The notes under the pieces are model-generated. The model saw nothing but the letters and a program-made list of their open reading frames with translations. It ran no database searches and was not told where the DNA came from. A program made the translations under genes and the position numbers. Shown one piece after another: positions 42,092 through 51,103 of a stretch of 64,000 nt of DNA (within the stretch, counting starts at the first letter, position 1; the number at the start of each line of letters is the position of its first letter). This stretch comes from an uncultured Paracoccus sp. (GTDB taxonomy: Bacteria > Pseudomonadota > Alphaproteobacteria > Rhodobacterales > Rhodobacteraceae), in the NCBI RefSeq assembly GCF_945915435.1, contig NZ_CAMEFG010000004.1, positions 1 to 64,000 on the forward strand, given 5' to 3'.

Positions 42092-42331
42092 TTACGCAGC
42101 AGAGCCTTCGGGACGCACGACCTGCGCCCACCATTCGCCAAGCGTCGCATATTCCGCGAAAAGGCCGAAGTCGGCCTTCAGCCCCGCCCCTTCCCATTCC
42201 ATCACCAGCCGCATCAGGCGCAGCGAATCCAACCCCAGGTCGGCCAAGTTGTCACTGTCGCCGATCTCGGACGGGTCGAGGTCGATGGCCTGCGCGATAT
42301 CGGCGCGCATCCGTTCCAGCGTCAGGGTCAT
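42092..42331 (-). CDS. Stand-alone aryl carrier protein
   Basis: A 79-residue acyl carrier domain with the phosphopantetheine attachment motif LGLDSLRLM (Ser). It lies between the DHB-AMP ligase and the NRPS, with ATGA overlap upstream and a 1-bp gap downstream. It should accept the aryl group from the ligase and present it to the NRPS condensation domain. In the enterobactin and bacillibactin systems this domain is fused to isochorismatase (EntB, DhbB); here it stands alone. Confidence 0.9.
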   Translation of the reverse strand: MTLTLERMRADIAQAIDLDPSEIGDSDNLADLGLDSLRLMRLVMEWEGAGLKADFGLFAEYATLGEWWAQVVRPEGSAA

Positions 42332-43968
42332 TTGCGTTCTTCCTCCTTCAGGAAGCGGGCGCGCAGGTTCGCACGCAGGACATTGCGGCTGATCTTGCCG
42401 ACGGCGGTGGTCTGGAATTCGGGCACGAAGACGACCTGGTCGGGCACCTTGAACTCGGCCAGGCCGCGGCTGCGCATGAAGGCCTTGATTTCCGGCGCGC
42501 GCGGCGAGGTGTCGGGCTGCGCGATGATGAAGGCGCAGCTTCGCTCGCCCAGGAATGCGTCGGGGATCGAGACAACGGCGGCGTCGAAGACCGCCGGATG
42601 GGCCAGCAGGTGATCCTCGATTTCCTCGGCCGAGATCTTTTCGCCCGCGCGATTGATATGGTCGCCCGCCCGGCCCTGCACGACCAGATAGCCGCCGGCC
42701 AAGCGTTTCACGATGTCGCCGGTGCGATAGAAGCCGTCGGGCGTGAAGCTGCGCGCATCCGCCGCCGGTTCGTCGTGATAGGCGCGGATCGTATAGGGAC
42801 CGCGCGTCAGCAGGTGGCCGGGCTGGCCGTCGGGGACGGGTTGGCCCGCATCGTCCAGCACCAGAACCTCGTCATCGGGGCTGATCGGGCGGCCCTGGGT
42901 GCCGGTGACGATATCCTGGGCGTCGTCCAGACGGGTGTAGTTGACCAGCCCCTCGGCCATGCCGAAAACCTGTTGCAGGGTGCAGCCAAGGGTCGGGCGG
43001 ACGCGCGCCGCCGCCTCGGGCGTGAACTTGGCACCGCCCACTTGCAGGACTTGCAGGCTGGAGATGTCGTGTTTCGTGCGCGGCGCAGCCTGCATCCAGA
43101 GCAGCGCCAGCGGCGGCACGACGCCGGTGATCGTGACCCCTTCCCGCGCGATCAGGGAAAAGGCGGTATCGGGGCTGGGGTTGGGACACATCACCACGCG
43201 CGAACCCGCGTAAAGCGCGCCCATCACGCCGGGCGAACTCATCGGGAAGTTATGCGCCACGGGCAGCGCGCCCATATAGACGCTGTCGCCGTCCAGCCCG
43301 CAGATCTCGGCGCTGGCGCGGAAGCTGTAGATATAGTCGTCATGGGTGCGCGGGATCAGCTTGGACAGCCCCGTCGAACCGCCCGAGATCTGAAGGAACG
43401 CCACCCGGGACGGATCGACCTGCGGCAGCGGCAGATCGCCCGCGGGCATCGCGTCGAAACCCAGCCAAGGCCCCGGATCGCCGATGACGACGACATGGGC
43501 CAGCGCGGGAACCTCGGCCTGCACCTGCCCGGCCAGATCGCGATAGTCGAAGCCTTCGTGACGGTCCGCCACCACCAGCGCGCGGGCACTGGCACGGCGG
43601 GCGAAATGGACAAGCTCGGTCTGGCGATGGGCGGGCAACGCATAGACCGGGACCAGCCCGGCCAGGAACAGGCCAAAGACCGCCGGAAAGAAATGCGCGA
43701 TATTGGGGATCTGCACCAGCACCCGGTCGCCCTGCCGCAACCCCAGCCCAAGATAGCCCTGCGCGGCGCGTTCGGCACGGGCCAGCAGTTCGCCATAGCT
43801 CCAACGGTGGTCGGGATCGACGACGGCGATGCGGTCGGGATGCTCGGTCGCGGCGCGGCGCAGGAAACCGCCCATCGTCTCGCCTCGCCAATAGCCCTTT
43901 TGGCGATAGCGTTCCGCGAATTCCGCGGGCCAGACCTGGCGCGGCTCGATCACAGGAGCATCTGACAC
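42328..43968 (-). CDS. 2,3-dihydroxybenzoate-AMP ligase (EntE/DhbE-like)
   Basis: A 546-residue stand-alone adenylation enzyme that activates an aryl acid and loads the carrier protein. The P-loop region is [19 protein letters not shown], the pocket segment is [10 protein letters not shown], and [14 protein letters not shown] follows. The Ser in SSPG and Val in GLVNYT correspond to the pair reported for 2,3-DHB ligases; salicylate ligases usually have Cys and Leu there. The C-terminal catalytic Lys is in [13 protein letters not shown] at 43968 is the chosen start because a promoter lies upstream of it; a TTG at 44040 lies inside that promoter. Confidence 0.9.
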   Translation of the reverse strand: MSDAPVIEPRQVWPAEFAERYRQKGYWRGETMGGFLRRAATEHPDRIAVVDPDHRWSYGELLARAERAAQGYLGLGLRQGDRVLVQIPNIAHFFPAVFGLFLAGLVPVYALPAHRQTELVHFARRASARALVVADRHEGFDYRDLAGQVQAEVPALAHVVVIGDPGPWLGFDAMPAGDLPLPQVDPSRVAFLQISGGSTGLSKLIPRTHDDYIYSFRASAEICGLDGDSVYMGALPVAHNFPMSSPGVMGALYAGSRVVMCPNPSPDTAFSLIAREGVTITGVVPPLALLWMQAAPRTKHDISSLQVLQVGGAKFTPEAAARVRPTLGCTLQQVFGMAEGLVNYTRLDDAQDIVTGTQGRPISPDDEVLVLDDAGQPVPDGQPGHLLTRGPYTIRAYHDEPAADARSFTPDGFYRTGDIVKRLAGGYLVVQGRAGDHINRAGEKISAEEIEDHLLAHPAVFDAAVVSIPDAFLGERSCAFIIAQPDTSPRAPEIKAFMRSRGLAEFKVPDQVVFVPEFQTTAVGKISRNVLRANLRARFLKEEERK

Positions 43969-44011
43969 GGGACAAGGACCTCGACTTGCTGAAAAAGCGG
44001 CTTCCGCCCCG

Positions 44012-44040
44012 CAGATAGTGTAACAGAGAAAACTAGTCAA
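44012..44040 (-). promoter_or_regulatory. Candidate promoter of the DHB ligase-carrier-NRPS operon
   Basis: On the minus strand TTGACT (44035-44040) and TATCTG (44012-44017) are separated by 17 bp. This supports a short leader and a GTG start for the ligase. The surrounding 44020-44060 stretch is AT-richer than average and is the likely place for iron-dependent control. Confidence 0.45.
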
Positions 44041-44124
44041 CTTTAGGTCAGCCTATTGGTCCGCCCGATCGCAGCGGTTATGTGGGCACCTGTCGAAACC
44101 CATCGCAGCCCAAGGACAAACCAG

Positions 44125-44688
44125 ATGCCGCCAATCCCCTTCCGCGACACCCCGCAAGCCTATGGGCTGATCACCCGCATCCTGCATTGGGCGATGGGTG
44201 CGCTGATCCTGTGGCAGTTCCTGGGCATGGGCCTGCGGCTGATCTTCGGCAGGCAGCCCTTCGTTTCCTTTTTCGTGGGCAGCCACCAGCCGGTGGGCAC
44301 GGTGCTGTTCGTGCTGGTCGTCCTGCGCATCCTGTGGGCCGTGGCCAATCGCCGCAACCGGCCCGATCACGGGACCGGGCCGGTCGCCATCGCCGCGCGG
44401 CTTGGCCACCTGGCGCTTTACGCGCTGATGCTGATCATCCCCTCGGTCGCGCTGCTGCGGGCCTGGGGGTCGGATCGGGCCTTCGCGCCCTTCGGGTTCC
44501 AGATCTTTCCGGCGCAGGAACCCGTCATCGCCTGGACCGGCCAGCTTGCCGGGCTGCTGCATGGCGAACTGGCCTGGCTTTTGCTGGCGGCGATCCTTGG
44601 CCATATCGTCATGGTCGCTGTCCACGAACGCAAATGGCGCGACGGCACGCTGTCGCGGATGGCGGGGCGGCCCAGGCCGCAGGGCTGA
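44125..44688 (+). CDS. Cytochrome b561 family protein
   Basis: A 187-residue inner-membrane protein with four hydrophobic helices. Heme-ligating histidines appear in ITRILHWAMG, GSHQPVG, and the last helix region (LLHGELAW and LGHIVMVAVHE). It likely moves electrons from quinol to a periplasmic acceptor or oxygen; some members act as superoxide oxidase. The ATG at 44125 was chosen over an upstream frame extension. It is divergent from the siderophore operon. Confidence 0.88.
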   Translation: MPPIPFRDTPQAYGLITRILHWAMGALILWQFLGMGLRLIFGRQPFVSFFVGSHQPVGTVLFVLVVLRILWAVANRRNRPDHGTGPVAIAARLGHLALYALMLIIPSVALLRAWGSDRAFAPFGFQIFPAQEPVIAWTGQLAGLLHGELAWLLLAAILGHIVMVAVHERKWRDGTLSRMAGRPRPQG

Positions 44689-44703
44689 CGCCCGCCCCCT
44701 GCC

Positions 44704-46362
44704 CTAGCCGGCGGCGGCGCGCGCGCGGGGGAAGCGCCCCTGCGGGATCATCTCGGGCGCGAAGCTTTGGGCCGAGGCGCGGTCCCAGCGGCGGTGCCAG
44801 CTTTCAAACTCGGCATCGCGGCTGGGGGCGACAAGGAAGCCTTCGGGCAGGTAGGGGAAGGCTTCGTTCCCATCCTCGAAGGTGCCGTCGCCCTGGCGGA
44901 ACATGAAGTGATAGGGCAGGAACTCGCCCGGTGAGGACAGGCCCGCCGCCCCCGCGATCTCGGCCAGCGCGTGCAGGGTGTTGCGGTGGAAGCGCAGCAC
45001 GCGCAGCGCCTTGCCCTCGGGTTCCAGCGCGCGCTGGCGCAGCTTGTCCTGCGTGGCGATGCCGACGGGGCACTTGTTCGTGTGGCAGGACTGCGACTGG
45101 ATGCAGCCGATGGCGAACATGAACCCGCGGGCCGAGTTGCACCAATCCGCGCCAAGCGCCAGCGCGCGGGCGATGTCGAAGGCGCTGACGATCTTGCCCG
45201 CCGCACCGATGCGGATGCGGTCGCGCAGCCCCGCCCCGCGCATGGTGTTGTGGACGAAGGCCAGCCCTTCCAGCATGGGCATGCCGACGCGGTTCGTGAA
45301 TTCCAGCGGAGCCGAGCCGGTCCCGCCCTCGGCCCCGTCCACGGTGATGAAGTCGGGGGTGACGCCGGTTTCCAGCATCCCCTTGACCATGCACATGAAT
45401 TCACGCCTGTGCCCGATGCACAGCTTGATGCCCACGGGCTTTCCATCGGACAGTTCGCGCAGACGTGCGACAAATTGCATCAACTCGATCGGGGTCGAGA
45501 ATTCGCCATGCGCGGGGGGCGAGATGCAATCGACGCCCAGCGGGACGCCGCGCGCCTCGGCGATCTCGGGGCTGATCTTGGCGGCGGGCAACATGCCGCC
45601 GTGGCCGGGCTTGGCGCCCTGGCTCAGCTTCAGTTCGATCATCTTGACCTGCGGGTCCAGCGCCTGCTTGCGGAACCTGTCGGGATCGAAACGGCCCTGT
45701 TCGTCGCGGCACCCGAAATAGCCCGAGGCCACCTGATAGATCAGGTCGCCCCCGTGGCGGCGGTGATGGCGGCTGATGCCCCCCTCGCCCGTGTTATGGG
45801 CGAATCCGCCCATCCTGGCGCCGTGGTTCAGCGCCAGGACCGCATTGGCCGACAGGGCGCCGAAGCTCATCGCCGAGATGTTGTAGAGCGACGAGGCATA
45901 GGGCTGGCGGCAATCCGGCCCGCCGATGGTCACGCGGAAATCCGTGCCGGTGATCGTCTTGGGCGCCACCGAATGCGTGACCCAGGAATAGCCCGATTCA
46001 TAGACCTTTTCGGTGGTGCCGAAGGGGCGCTTGTCCTCGACCCCCTTGGCGCGCTGATAGACGAGGCTGCGCGCCTCGCGCGAAAAGGGCAGTTCGTCGC
46101 TGTCGCTTTCGATCAGGTATTGGCGGATTTCGGGGCGGAAACTTTCCAGCAGAAAGCGCAGATGCCCGACGATGGGGTAGTTGCGCAGGATCGCATGCCG
46201 CCTTTGGATCAGGTCGCGGATGCCCAGCAAGGACAGCAGCAGAAAACCCGCAAAGGGGAAAACCGCCCAGCGCGGACCAAAGGCCCAGAAGGCCGCGAAA
46301 CCCAGGCAGGCGGCGATGCACAGGGCAAGGATCGAATATCGGCTAGGCTTGGGAATGCGCAT
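44704..46362 (-). CDS. FMN-binding glutamate synthase family protein, membrane-anchored
   Basis: This 552-residue protein has the (beta/alpha)8 FMN domain of glutamate synthase (GAEGGTGSAP and GGMLPAAKISPEIA). The 3Fe-4S cysteines are visible in CIQSQSCHTNKCPVGIATQD. It lacks the amidotransferase and central domains of GltB. The first 45 residues hold two hydrophobic helices, so it is likely anchored to the membrane. Its partner and reaction are not established for this group. The ATG at 46362 has only a weak ribosome-binding site. Confidence 0.88.
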   Translation of the reverse strand: MRIPKPSRYSILALCIAACLGFAAFWAFGPRWAVFPFAGFLLLSLLGIRDLIQRRHAILRNYPIVGHLRFLLESFRPEIRQYLIESDSDELPFSREARSLVYQRAKGVEDKRPFGTTEKVYESGYSWVTHSVAPKTITGTDFRVTIGGPDCRQPYASSLYNISAMSFGALSANAVLALNHGARMGGFAHNTGEGGISRHHRRHGGDLIYQVASGYFGCRDEQGRFDPDRFRKQALDPQVKMIELKLSQGAKPGHGGMLPAAKISPEIAEARGVPLGVDCISPPAHGEFSTPIELMQFVARLRELSDGKPVGIKLCIGHRREFMCMVKGMLETGVTPDFITVDGAEGGTGSAPLEFTNRVGMPMLEGLAFVHNTMRGAGLRDRIRIGAAGKIVSAFDIARALALGADWCNSARGFMFAIGCIQSQSCHTNKCPVGIATQDKLRQRALEPEGKALRVLRFHRNTLHALAEIAGAAGLSSPGEFLPYHFMFRQGDGTFEDGNEAFPYLPEGFLVAPSRDAEFESWHRRWDRASAQSFAPEMIPQGRFPRARAAAG

Positions 46363-46574
46363 TCCTGTCGTTTCCCGCAATTCAAGGAATCAAGAGTTCG
46401 ACCGGGATCCACCCGGCCACGGCAGCCCGTTTCACGATTATCCAGACACGTTCTCACCCATCGACCGCCCTACCTATCGACCGTCTCGGGGCGCATCAGA
46501 CCCCAAATGGGGACGGTTTCCAAGATGGCAAGCCACGAAAAACAGATAAAATGCCCGGCATTTTTGCGAAGACT

Positions 46575-47279
46575 TTAATCCGGCACCAGCATATAACCGG
46601 TGCCGCGCACGGTTTGCAGGAAACGCGGCTCTCGCGGGTCGCTTTCGATCTTGCGGCGCAGGCGGGTGATCTGCACGTCGATGGCGCGTTCGGAATTCTC
46701 GGCCGCCTCGTCGCCGTGGCCGCGGCCCATGTCCTCGATCAGTTCGGCGCGGCTGACGGGTTCGCGCGGGCTTTCGGCAAGGCGGCGCAGCAGGGCCTGC
46801 TCGGTCCCGGTCAGGCGCAGCAGGGATTCGCCCTGCCACAACTCGGCCTTGTCGATGTCGTAGCGCAGGCGGCCCAGGGTCAGGAACTTGGGTCCCTTCA
46901 TCTCGGGCGCGGGGATGCGGCGCAGGATGGCGGCGATGCGCAGGATCAGTTCTCGCGGCTCGAAGGGCTTGGGCAAGTAGTCGTCGGCACCGCTTTCCAG
47001 CCCCTCGATCCGGTCGCCGGTCTCACCCCTGGCGGTCAGCAGCAGCACCGGGGTCGCCGACTTGCGGCGCAGCCAGCGGGTCAGGGAATAGCCGTCCTCG
47101 CCCGGCATCATCACGTCCAGCACGATCAGGTCGAAATCCAGCCCGGCCAGCAACCGCCGGGCATGACCGGCATCGCGCGCGGTCGTGACCATGAAACCCT
47201 CGCGCATCAGGAAGCGACGCAGCAGCGTGCGAATGCGTTCGTCGTCGTCCACGACAAGGATATGCGCAGCCTCGGTCAT
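46575..47279 (-). CDS. petR: OmpR-family response regulator, PetR-like
   Basis: A 234-residue response regulator. The receiver domain (1-120) has the acidic pair in VVDDDE, phospho-Asp in VLDVMMPG and Lys in LPKPF. The C-terminal winged helix ends in RTVRGTGYMLV. It overlaps the upstream MarR-type gene by four bases. The MarR-OmpR pair next to ilvE matches the petP-petR pair of Rhodobacter capsulatus, which affects bc1 complex expression. No sensor kinase is adjacent. The gene symbol rests on this context. Confidence 0.88.
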   Translation of the reverse strand: MTEAAHILVVDDDERIRTLLRRFLMREGFMVTTARDAGHARRLLAGLDFDLIVLDVMMPGEDGYSLTRWLRRKSATPVLLLTARGETGDRIEGLESGADDYLPKPFEPRELILRIAAILRRIPAPEMKGPKFLTLGRLRYDIDKAELWQGESLLRLTGTEQALLRRLAESPREPVSRAELIEDMGRGHGDEAAENSERAIDVQITRLRRKIESDPREPRFLQTVRGTGYMLVPD

Positions 47280-47785
47280 TCGCCGTCTTTCATCGCGCGG
47301 TAGCGGCCAAAGGTTTCGGGGTCCATCATCGCTTCAAGCACCTGGCGGAAACCGGCGACCGCCTGCGGCCCGGCGGCGCGATAGGCCTGCCGCACACGCA
47401 TCCGCTGCGGCTCGGACAGGCGGCGTTCCAGTTCGGCGCCCTTGCGGGTCAGATACAGCAGCCTTTCGCGCCGGTCGTGGCGGCCCACGCGGCTTTCGAC
47501 CAGACCGTCCTGGATCAGCGTGCGCAGCACCCGGTTCAGCGATTGCTTGGTCACCGCCAGCACCGCCAGCAGGGCGGTCACCGTCAGCCCCTGGTCGCGC
47601 CCGATGAAATGCAGCGCGCGGTGATGGGCGCGGCCATAGCCGATCTCGGCCAGGATCAGGTCGGGGTCCGAGGTGAAGGCGCGATAGGCGAAATAGAGCG
47701 TCTCGATCCCCCGGCGGATCTGTTCATCCGTCAGGAAAAGCAGGCTTTCGCTGTCGATTCCCGAGACGATTGCCTTGTCGCGCAT
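47276..47785 (-). CDS. petP: MarR-family transcriptional regulator, PetP-like
   Basis: A 169-residue winged-helix protein. The DNA-binding segment includes VTKQSLNRVLRTLIQDGLVE and the wing RVGRHDRRERLLYLT. It overlaps petR by four bases. The start ATG at 47785 is preferred because GGAAGG lies six bases upstream; an ATG two codons earlier touches that site. It is divergent from ilvE. Confidence 0.86.
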   Translation of the reverse strand: MRDKAIVSGIDSESLLFLTDEQIRRGIETLYFAYRAFTSDPDLILAEIGYGRAHHRALHFIGRDQGLTVTALLAVLAVTKQSLNRVLRTLIQDGLVESRVGRHDRRERLLYLTRKGAELERRLSEPQRMRVRQAYRAAGPQAVAGFRQVLEAMMDPETFGRYRAMKDGE

Positions 47786-47827
47786 GTCCATCCTTCCGTC
47801 ACCTTCGCAATCATTACGTCAGAGTTA

Positions 47828-47856
47828 TTGACTTTCCAACAACCTATGGATAGCAA
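47828..47856 (+). promoter_or_regulatory. Candidate sigma-70 type promoter of ilvE
   Basis: TTGACT (47828-47833) and TAGCAA (47851-47856) are separated by 17 bp and lie about 80 bp before the ilvE ATG. The leader contains a small palindrome GTTGCGCAAC. The region is shared with the divergent petP start. Confidence 0.5.
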
Positions 47857-47934
47857 AAACGAATTCCTGCGCAACTTTCATGGCGGCAAAACGGCGTGTT
47901 GCGCAACAAACGCAAAATGACCAAGGGGTAAAGG

Positions 47935-48804
47935 ATGGCGGGCGCTTATGATGATCGGGACGGCAAGATCTGGCTGGACGGCAAACTTGTCGACTGGCGC
48001 GAGGCAAATGTCCATATCCTGACCCACGCGCTGCATTACGCCAGCTCGGTTTTCGAGGGCGAGCGGTGCTATTCCGGCAAGATCTTCAAGGGCCATGAAC
48101 ATTCGTTGCGCCTGATCGAATCGGCCCGGCTGCTGGACATGCCCTCGCCCCATACCGCCGAGGAAATCGACGCCGCCAAGGAAGAGGTCCTGCGCGCCAA
48201 CAACCTGACCGACGCCTATGTGCGCGCAGTGATGTGGCGCGGCTCGGGGCCGGAAATGGGCGTCTCGGCCAAGGGCAACCCGGTGCGCATGGCGGTCGCG
48301 GCGTGGGAATGGGGCAGCTATTACGGCGACGCGAAATGGCAGGGCGCGAAGCTGGACGTCGCGAAATGGAAGCGGCCCAGCCCCGACACCATCCCCACCG
48401 CCGCCAAGGCCGCGGGGCTTTACATGATCTGCACCATGTCCAAGCACGCCGCCGAGGCGAAGGGCTGTTCCGACGCGCTGTTCATGGATTGGGAAGGCTA
48501 CGTCGCCGAGGCCACCGGCGCCAATATCTTCTTTACCAAGGGCAATGAGATCCACACCCCCCTGGCCGACCGCTTCCTGAACGGCATCACCCGCCAGACG
48601 GTGATCGAATTGCTGAAGGACAGCGGCCTGACCGTGCATGAGCGCCGCATCAAGCCCGAGGAACTGGCCGATTTCGACGAATGCTGGCTGACCGGCACCG
48701 CCGCCGAGATCACCCCCGTCGCGCAGATCGGCGACTGGCATTTCACCATCGGCGAAACCACCCGCAAGATCGCCGAACGCTACGAATCGCTGGTCCGCGA
48801 ATAA
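47935..48804 (+). CDS. ilvE: Branched-chain amino acid aminotransferase
   Basis: A 289-residue fold type IV PLP enzyme that interconverts Val, Ile and Leu with their 2-oxo acids. The early HALHYASSVFEGERCY motif is present. The PLP lysine lies in the central AAKAAGLYM region, and the phosphate-loop signature EATGANIFFTKGNEIHTP closes the active site. AAAGG precedes the ATG. Together with ilvD in this window it serves branched-chain amino acid synthesis. Confidence 0.96.
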   Translation: MAGAYDDRDGKIWLDGKLVDWREANVHILTHALHYASSVFEGERCYSGKIFKGHEHSLRLIESARLLDMPSPHTAEEIDAAKEEVLRANNLTDAYVRAVMWRGSGPEMGVSAKGNPVRMAVAAWEWGSYYGDAKWQGAKLDVAKWKRPSPDTIPTAAKAAGLYMICTMSKHAAEAKGCSDALFMDWEGYVAEATGANIFFTKGNEIHTPLADRFLNGITRQTVIELLKDSGLTVHERRIKPEELADFDECWLTGTAAEITPVAQIGDWHFTIGETTRKIAERYESLVRE

Positions 48805-48817
48805 CGCAGCCGAAAAA

Positions 48818-48844
48818 GGGCGGGGCCGTGCTTGCGCCCCGCCC
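48818..48844. terminator. Bidirectional terminator between ilvE and a small gene
   Basis: A 9-bp perfect stem GGGCGGGGC/GCCCCGCCC with a 9-nt loop lies between convergent genes. On the minus strand it is followed by TTTTT, so it is a good intrinsic terminator for the small gene and the lpt-ptsN transcript. For ilvE the A-run precedes it, also consistent with a two-way element. Confidence 0.8.
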
Positions 48845-48864
48845 CCGATCCTGCACCGCGCAAT

Positions 48865-49053
48865 TCAGACCTCCCAGCCGCGCTGGATGCGGGTGTAATG
48901 CACCGCGCGGGTGTTTTGCGCGGGGTCGCGCGAAACGGGGCGGGAATGCAGCGCGCGAATCGCCGGATGCAGGCCGGATTCGCGCTCATGCCGGGTGAAG
49001 TTCTTCAGGCGGCTGCCCTCGGGCTTGTCCGGGGTCGCGGCATCCTTGTTCAT
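48865..49053 (-). CDS. Small hypothetical basic protein
   Basis: A 62-residue protein with no recognised domain, start MNKDAATPDKPEGSRLKNFT. It is hydrophilic and rich in Arg/His, without a membrane segment. The ATG at 49053 has GAGGAGGG six bases upstream, a very strong ribosome-binding site, and a terminator follows the stop; both support it as a real gene. It is 69 bp downstream of ptsN on the same strand. Confidence 0.65.
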   Translation of the reverse strand: MNKDAATPDKPEGSRLKNFTRHERESGLHPAIRALHSRPVSRDPAQNTRAVHYTRIQRGWEV

Positions 49054-49122
49054 CGCATGCCCTCCTCTCATGGTGAACGGATGGGGGCAATATAGCCGGT
49101 TCCGGCGCGGATTTCACCCCTT

Positions 49123-49587
49123 TCAGGCAGCCTTGATTCCGGGCGCGGCGACCAGCAGCGCATGCAGGGCCACCGGATCCTCATTCGCGCGCAGCTTGGC
49201 CCGCAAGTCCTGGTCGCGCAAGGTCCGCGACACCACCGCCAGCGCCTTGAGGTGGTCCACCCCGGCATTCTTGGGCGCCAGCAGCGCAAAGATCAGATCG
49301 ACCGGCAGACGGTCCACGGCGTCGAAATCCAAGGGCCTTTCCAGCCGCAGGAACAGCCCGACCACCCGGTCCAGCCCATGCAGCCGGGCATGCGGCAGCG
49401 CGACCCCGTGACCGACCCCGGTCGGCCCAAGACTTTCGCGTTCCTGCAAGGCGTCCAGCGTCTGCGTCGCATCGACCCCATAGACCGAGCGGGCCAGTTC
49501 GGAAATATCCTGGAACAGCCTTTTCTTGCTGGTGGTCTGCCCCAGGGTCTTGACCGCCCCGGACGAAAGAATATCGGCTATCTGCAT
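49123..49587 (-). CDS. ptsN: Nitrogen PTS EIIA protein
   Basis: This 154-residue EIIA-Ntr protein carries the phosphorylated His in VALPHARL. The PTS_EIIA_2 fold starts with VKTLGQTTSKKRLFQDI. It signals nitrogen and potassium status through phosphate from NPr. As in many proteobacteria it sits downstream of hpf and the lpt genes, but rpoN is not in this cluster. Confidence 0.94.
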   Translation of the reverse strand: MQIADILSSGAVKTLGQTTSKKRLFQDISELARSVYGVDATQTLDALQERESLGPTGVGHGVALPHARLHGLDRVVGLFLRLERPLDFDAVDRLPVDLIFALLAPKNAGVDHLKALAVVSRTLRDQDLRAKLRANEDPVALHALLVAAPGIKAA

Positions 49588-49659
49588 ACCTGATTATCCC
49601 TGCCCCGGCTGCGGAATGCAACCGGGGCGATTGTCTGGCCGCACCTGTCGCGGCGCTGC

Positions 49660-50238
49660 CTAGCTTTTCAGATTCCGGGGGTCGATCCAGCCGACATTTC
49701 CATCATCGCGGCCATAGACGACATTCACGCCGCCATGCTTTTCGTTGCGGAAAACCAGCATCGGCTTGCCCGCAAGTTCCATCTGCATGACCGCCTCGCC
49801 GACCGAAAGGGTCGGCACGCGGGTCTCCATCTCGGCGATGATCATGGGTTGCGGGCCGCTTTCCTGCGCCTGCCATTGTTCGTCGTCCGAGGACAGGACG
49901 TAAAGGTCCGCCGTCTCGAAGGTGACGGGTTCGGCGCGGCCCTTGTGATGGTCCTTCAGGCGGCGCTTGTAGCGGCGAAGCTGCTTTTCCAGCTTGTCGC
50001 GGCCCGCCTCGAAGGCGGCGTAGATCTCGGTCGCGCGGCCCTGGGCCTGCGCGGTCAGCCCCGTCGAAAGATGCACCACCGTGTCGCACAGGTATTCATG
50101 CGCACTGCGCGAAAATGTCACCGTCGCGTCGATCGGGTTCTGGCCATATTTCTCGATGGTCCCGCCAAGCTCGGTCTCGACATGGGTGCTGAGCGCGTCG
50201 CCCACGTCGATCTGTTTTCCGCTGATTTGGTAGCGCAT
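49660..50238 (-). CDS. hpf: Ribosome hibernation promoting factor, long form
   Basis: This 192-residue protein binds 30S subunits and dimerises 70S ribosomes in stationary phase. The N-terminal S30AE domain covers about 1-100 (MRYQISGKQIDVGDAL and the basic YKRRLKDHHKGR). The C-terminal dimerisation domain ends with VVYGRDDGNVGWIDP. Having both marks the long form, so no separate RMF is needed. The ATG at 50238 has AGGA upstream; the longer frame is unlike the family. Confidence 0.93.
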   Translation of the reverse strand: MRYQISGKQIDVGDALSTHVETELGGTIEKYGQNPIDATVTFSRSAHEYLCDTVVHLSTGLTAQAQGRATEIYAAFEAGRDKLEKQLRRYKRRLKDHHKGRAEPVTFETADLYVLSSDDEQWQAQESGPQPMIIAEMETRVPTLSVGEAVMQMELAGKPMLVFRNEKHGGVNVVYGRDDGNVGWIDPRNLKS

Positions 50239-50359
50239 GTGTTTCGTCCTTTCGATTGGCCGACGCGCGCCAATTCGCGCGTCTTCCATGACAACATTTG
50301 GGAACAGCAAACGGGTTCTGTCAACGGCTTCTCATGGGCGAAATGCCACGCATCGCCAT

Positions 50360-51103
50360 TCAGCCCATGCGAAAGCCTTCGCCCAGGTAGACCTGCCGGA
50401 CCTGCGCGTCCTCGACGATTTCCTGCGCGGTGCCCGAACGCAGCACATGGCCGTCGTGCAGGATATAGGCGCGGTCCACGATCCCCAGCGTCTCGCGCAC
50501 GTTGTGGTCGGTGATCAGCACCCCGATCCGGCGGCTTTTCAGGTCCTGCACAAGGCCGCGGATCTCGGCCACGGCGATGGGATCGACCCCGGCAAAGGGT
50601 TCGTCCAGCAGCAGGTAGCGCGGATTCGAGGCAAGGCAGCGCGCGATCTCGGTGCGGCGGCGTTCGCCCCCCGACAGCGCCAAGGCCGAGGCATTGCGCA
50701 GGTGCCCGATCGAGAAATCGCCCAGCAACTCCTCCAGCCGGTCGCGGCGGTGGTGGGGGTCGTCAAGGGCGACCTCAAGCACGGCCATGATGTTCTGCTC
50801 GACCGTAAGCCCGCGAAAGATCGACATTTCCTGTGGCAGGTAGCCGATCCCAAGCTGCGCGCGGCGAAACATCGGCAGGGCGCTGGCGTCCTGCCCGTCG
50901 ATCACCACCTGCCCGGCATCGGGCACGATCAGCCCGGCGATACAGTAAAAGCAGGTCGTCTTGCCCGAACCGTTGGGACCCAGCAGCGCCACCACCTCGC
51001 CCTGTGCCAGGTCCAGCGAGAAGTCGCGGATCACCAGCCGGTTGCGATAGCTCTTGCGCAGGCTGCGGACGACCAGCCCCTGGGCGGAAGCCGCCGCCAT
51101 CAT
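50360..51103 (-). CDS. lptB: LPS export ABC transporter ATP-binding protein
   Basis: This 247-residue ATPase powers lipopolysaccharide extraction from the inner membrane by LptFG. Walker A is GPNGSGKTT, the signature LSGGERRR, Walker B YLLLDEP, and the switch His is in ITDHNVRETL, a characteristic LptB stretch. The start overlaps the lptA stop by four bases. lptF and lptG are not in the window. Confidence 0.95.
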   Translation of the reverse strand: MMAAASAQGLVVRSLRKSYRNRLVIRDFSLDLAQGEVVALLGPNGSGKTTCFYCIAGLIVPDAGQVVIDGQDASALPMFRRAQLGIGYLPQEMSIFRGLTVEQNIMAVLEVALDDPHHRRDRLEELLGDFSIGHLRNASALALSGGERRRTEIARCLASNPRYLLLDEPFAGVDPIAVAEIRGLVQDLKSRRIGVLITDHNVRETLGIVDRAYILHDGHVLRSGTAQEIVEDAQVRQVYLGEGFRMG

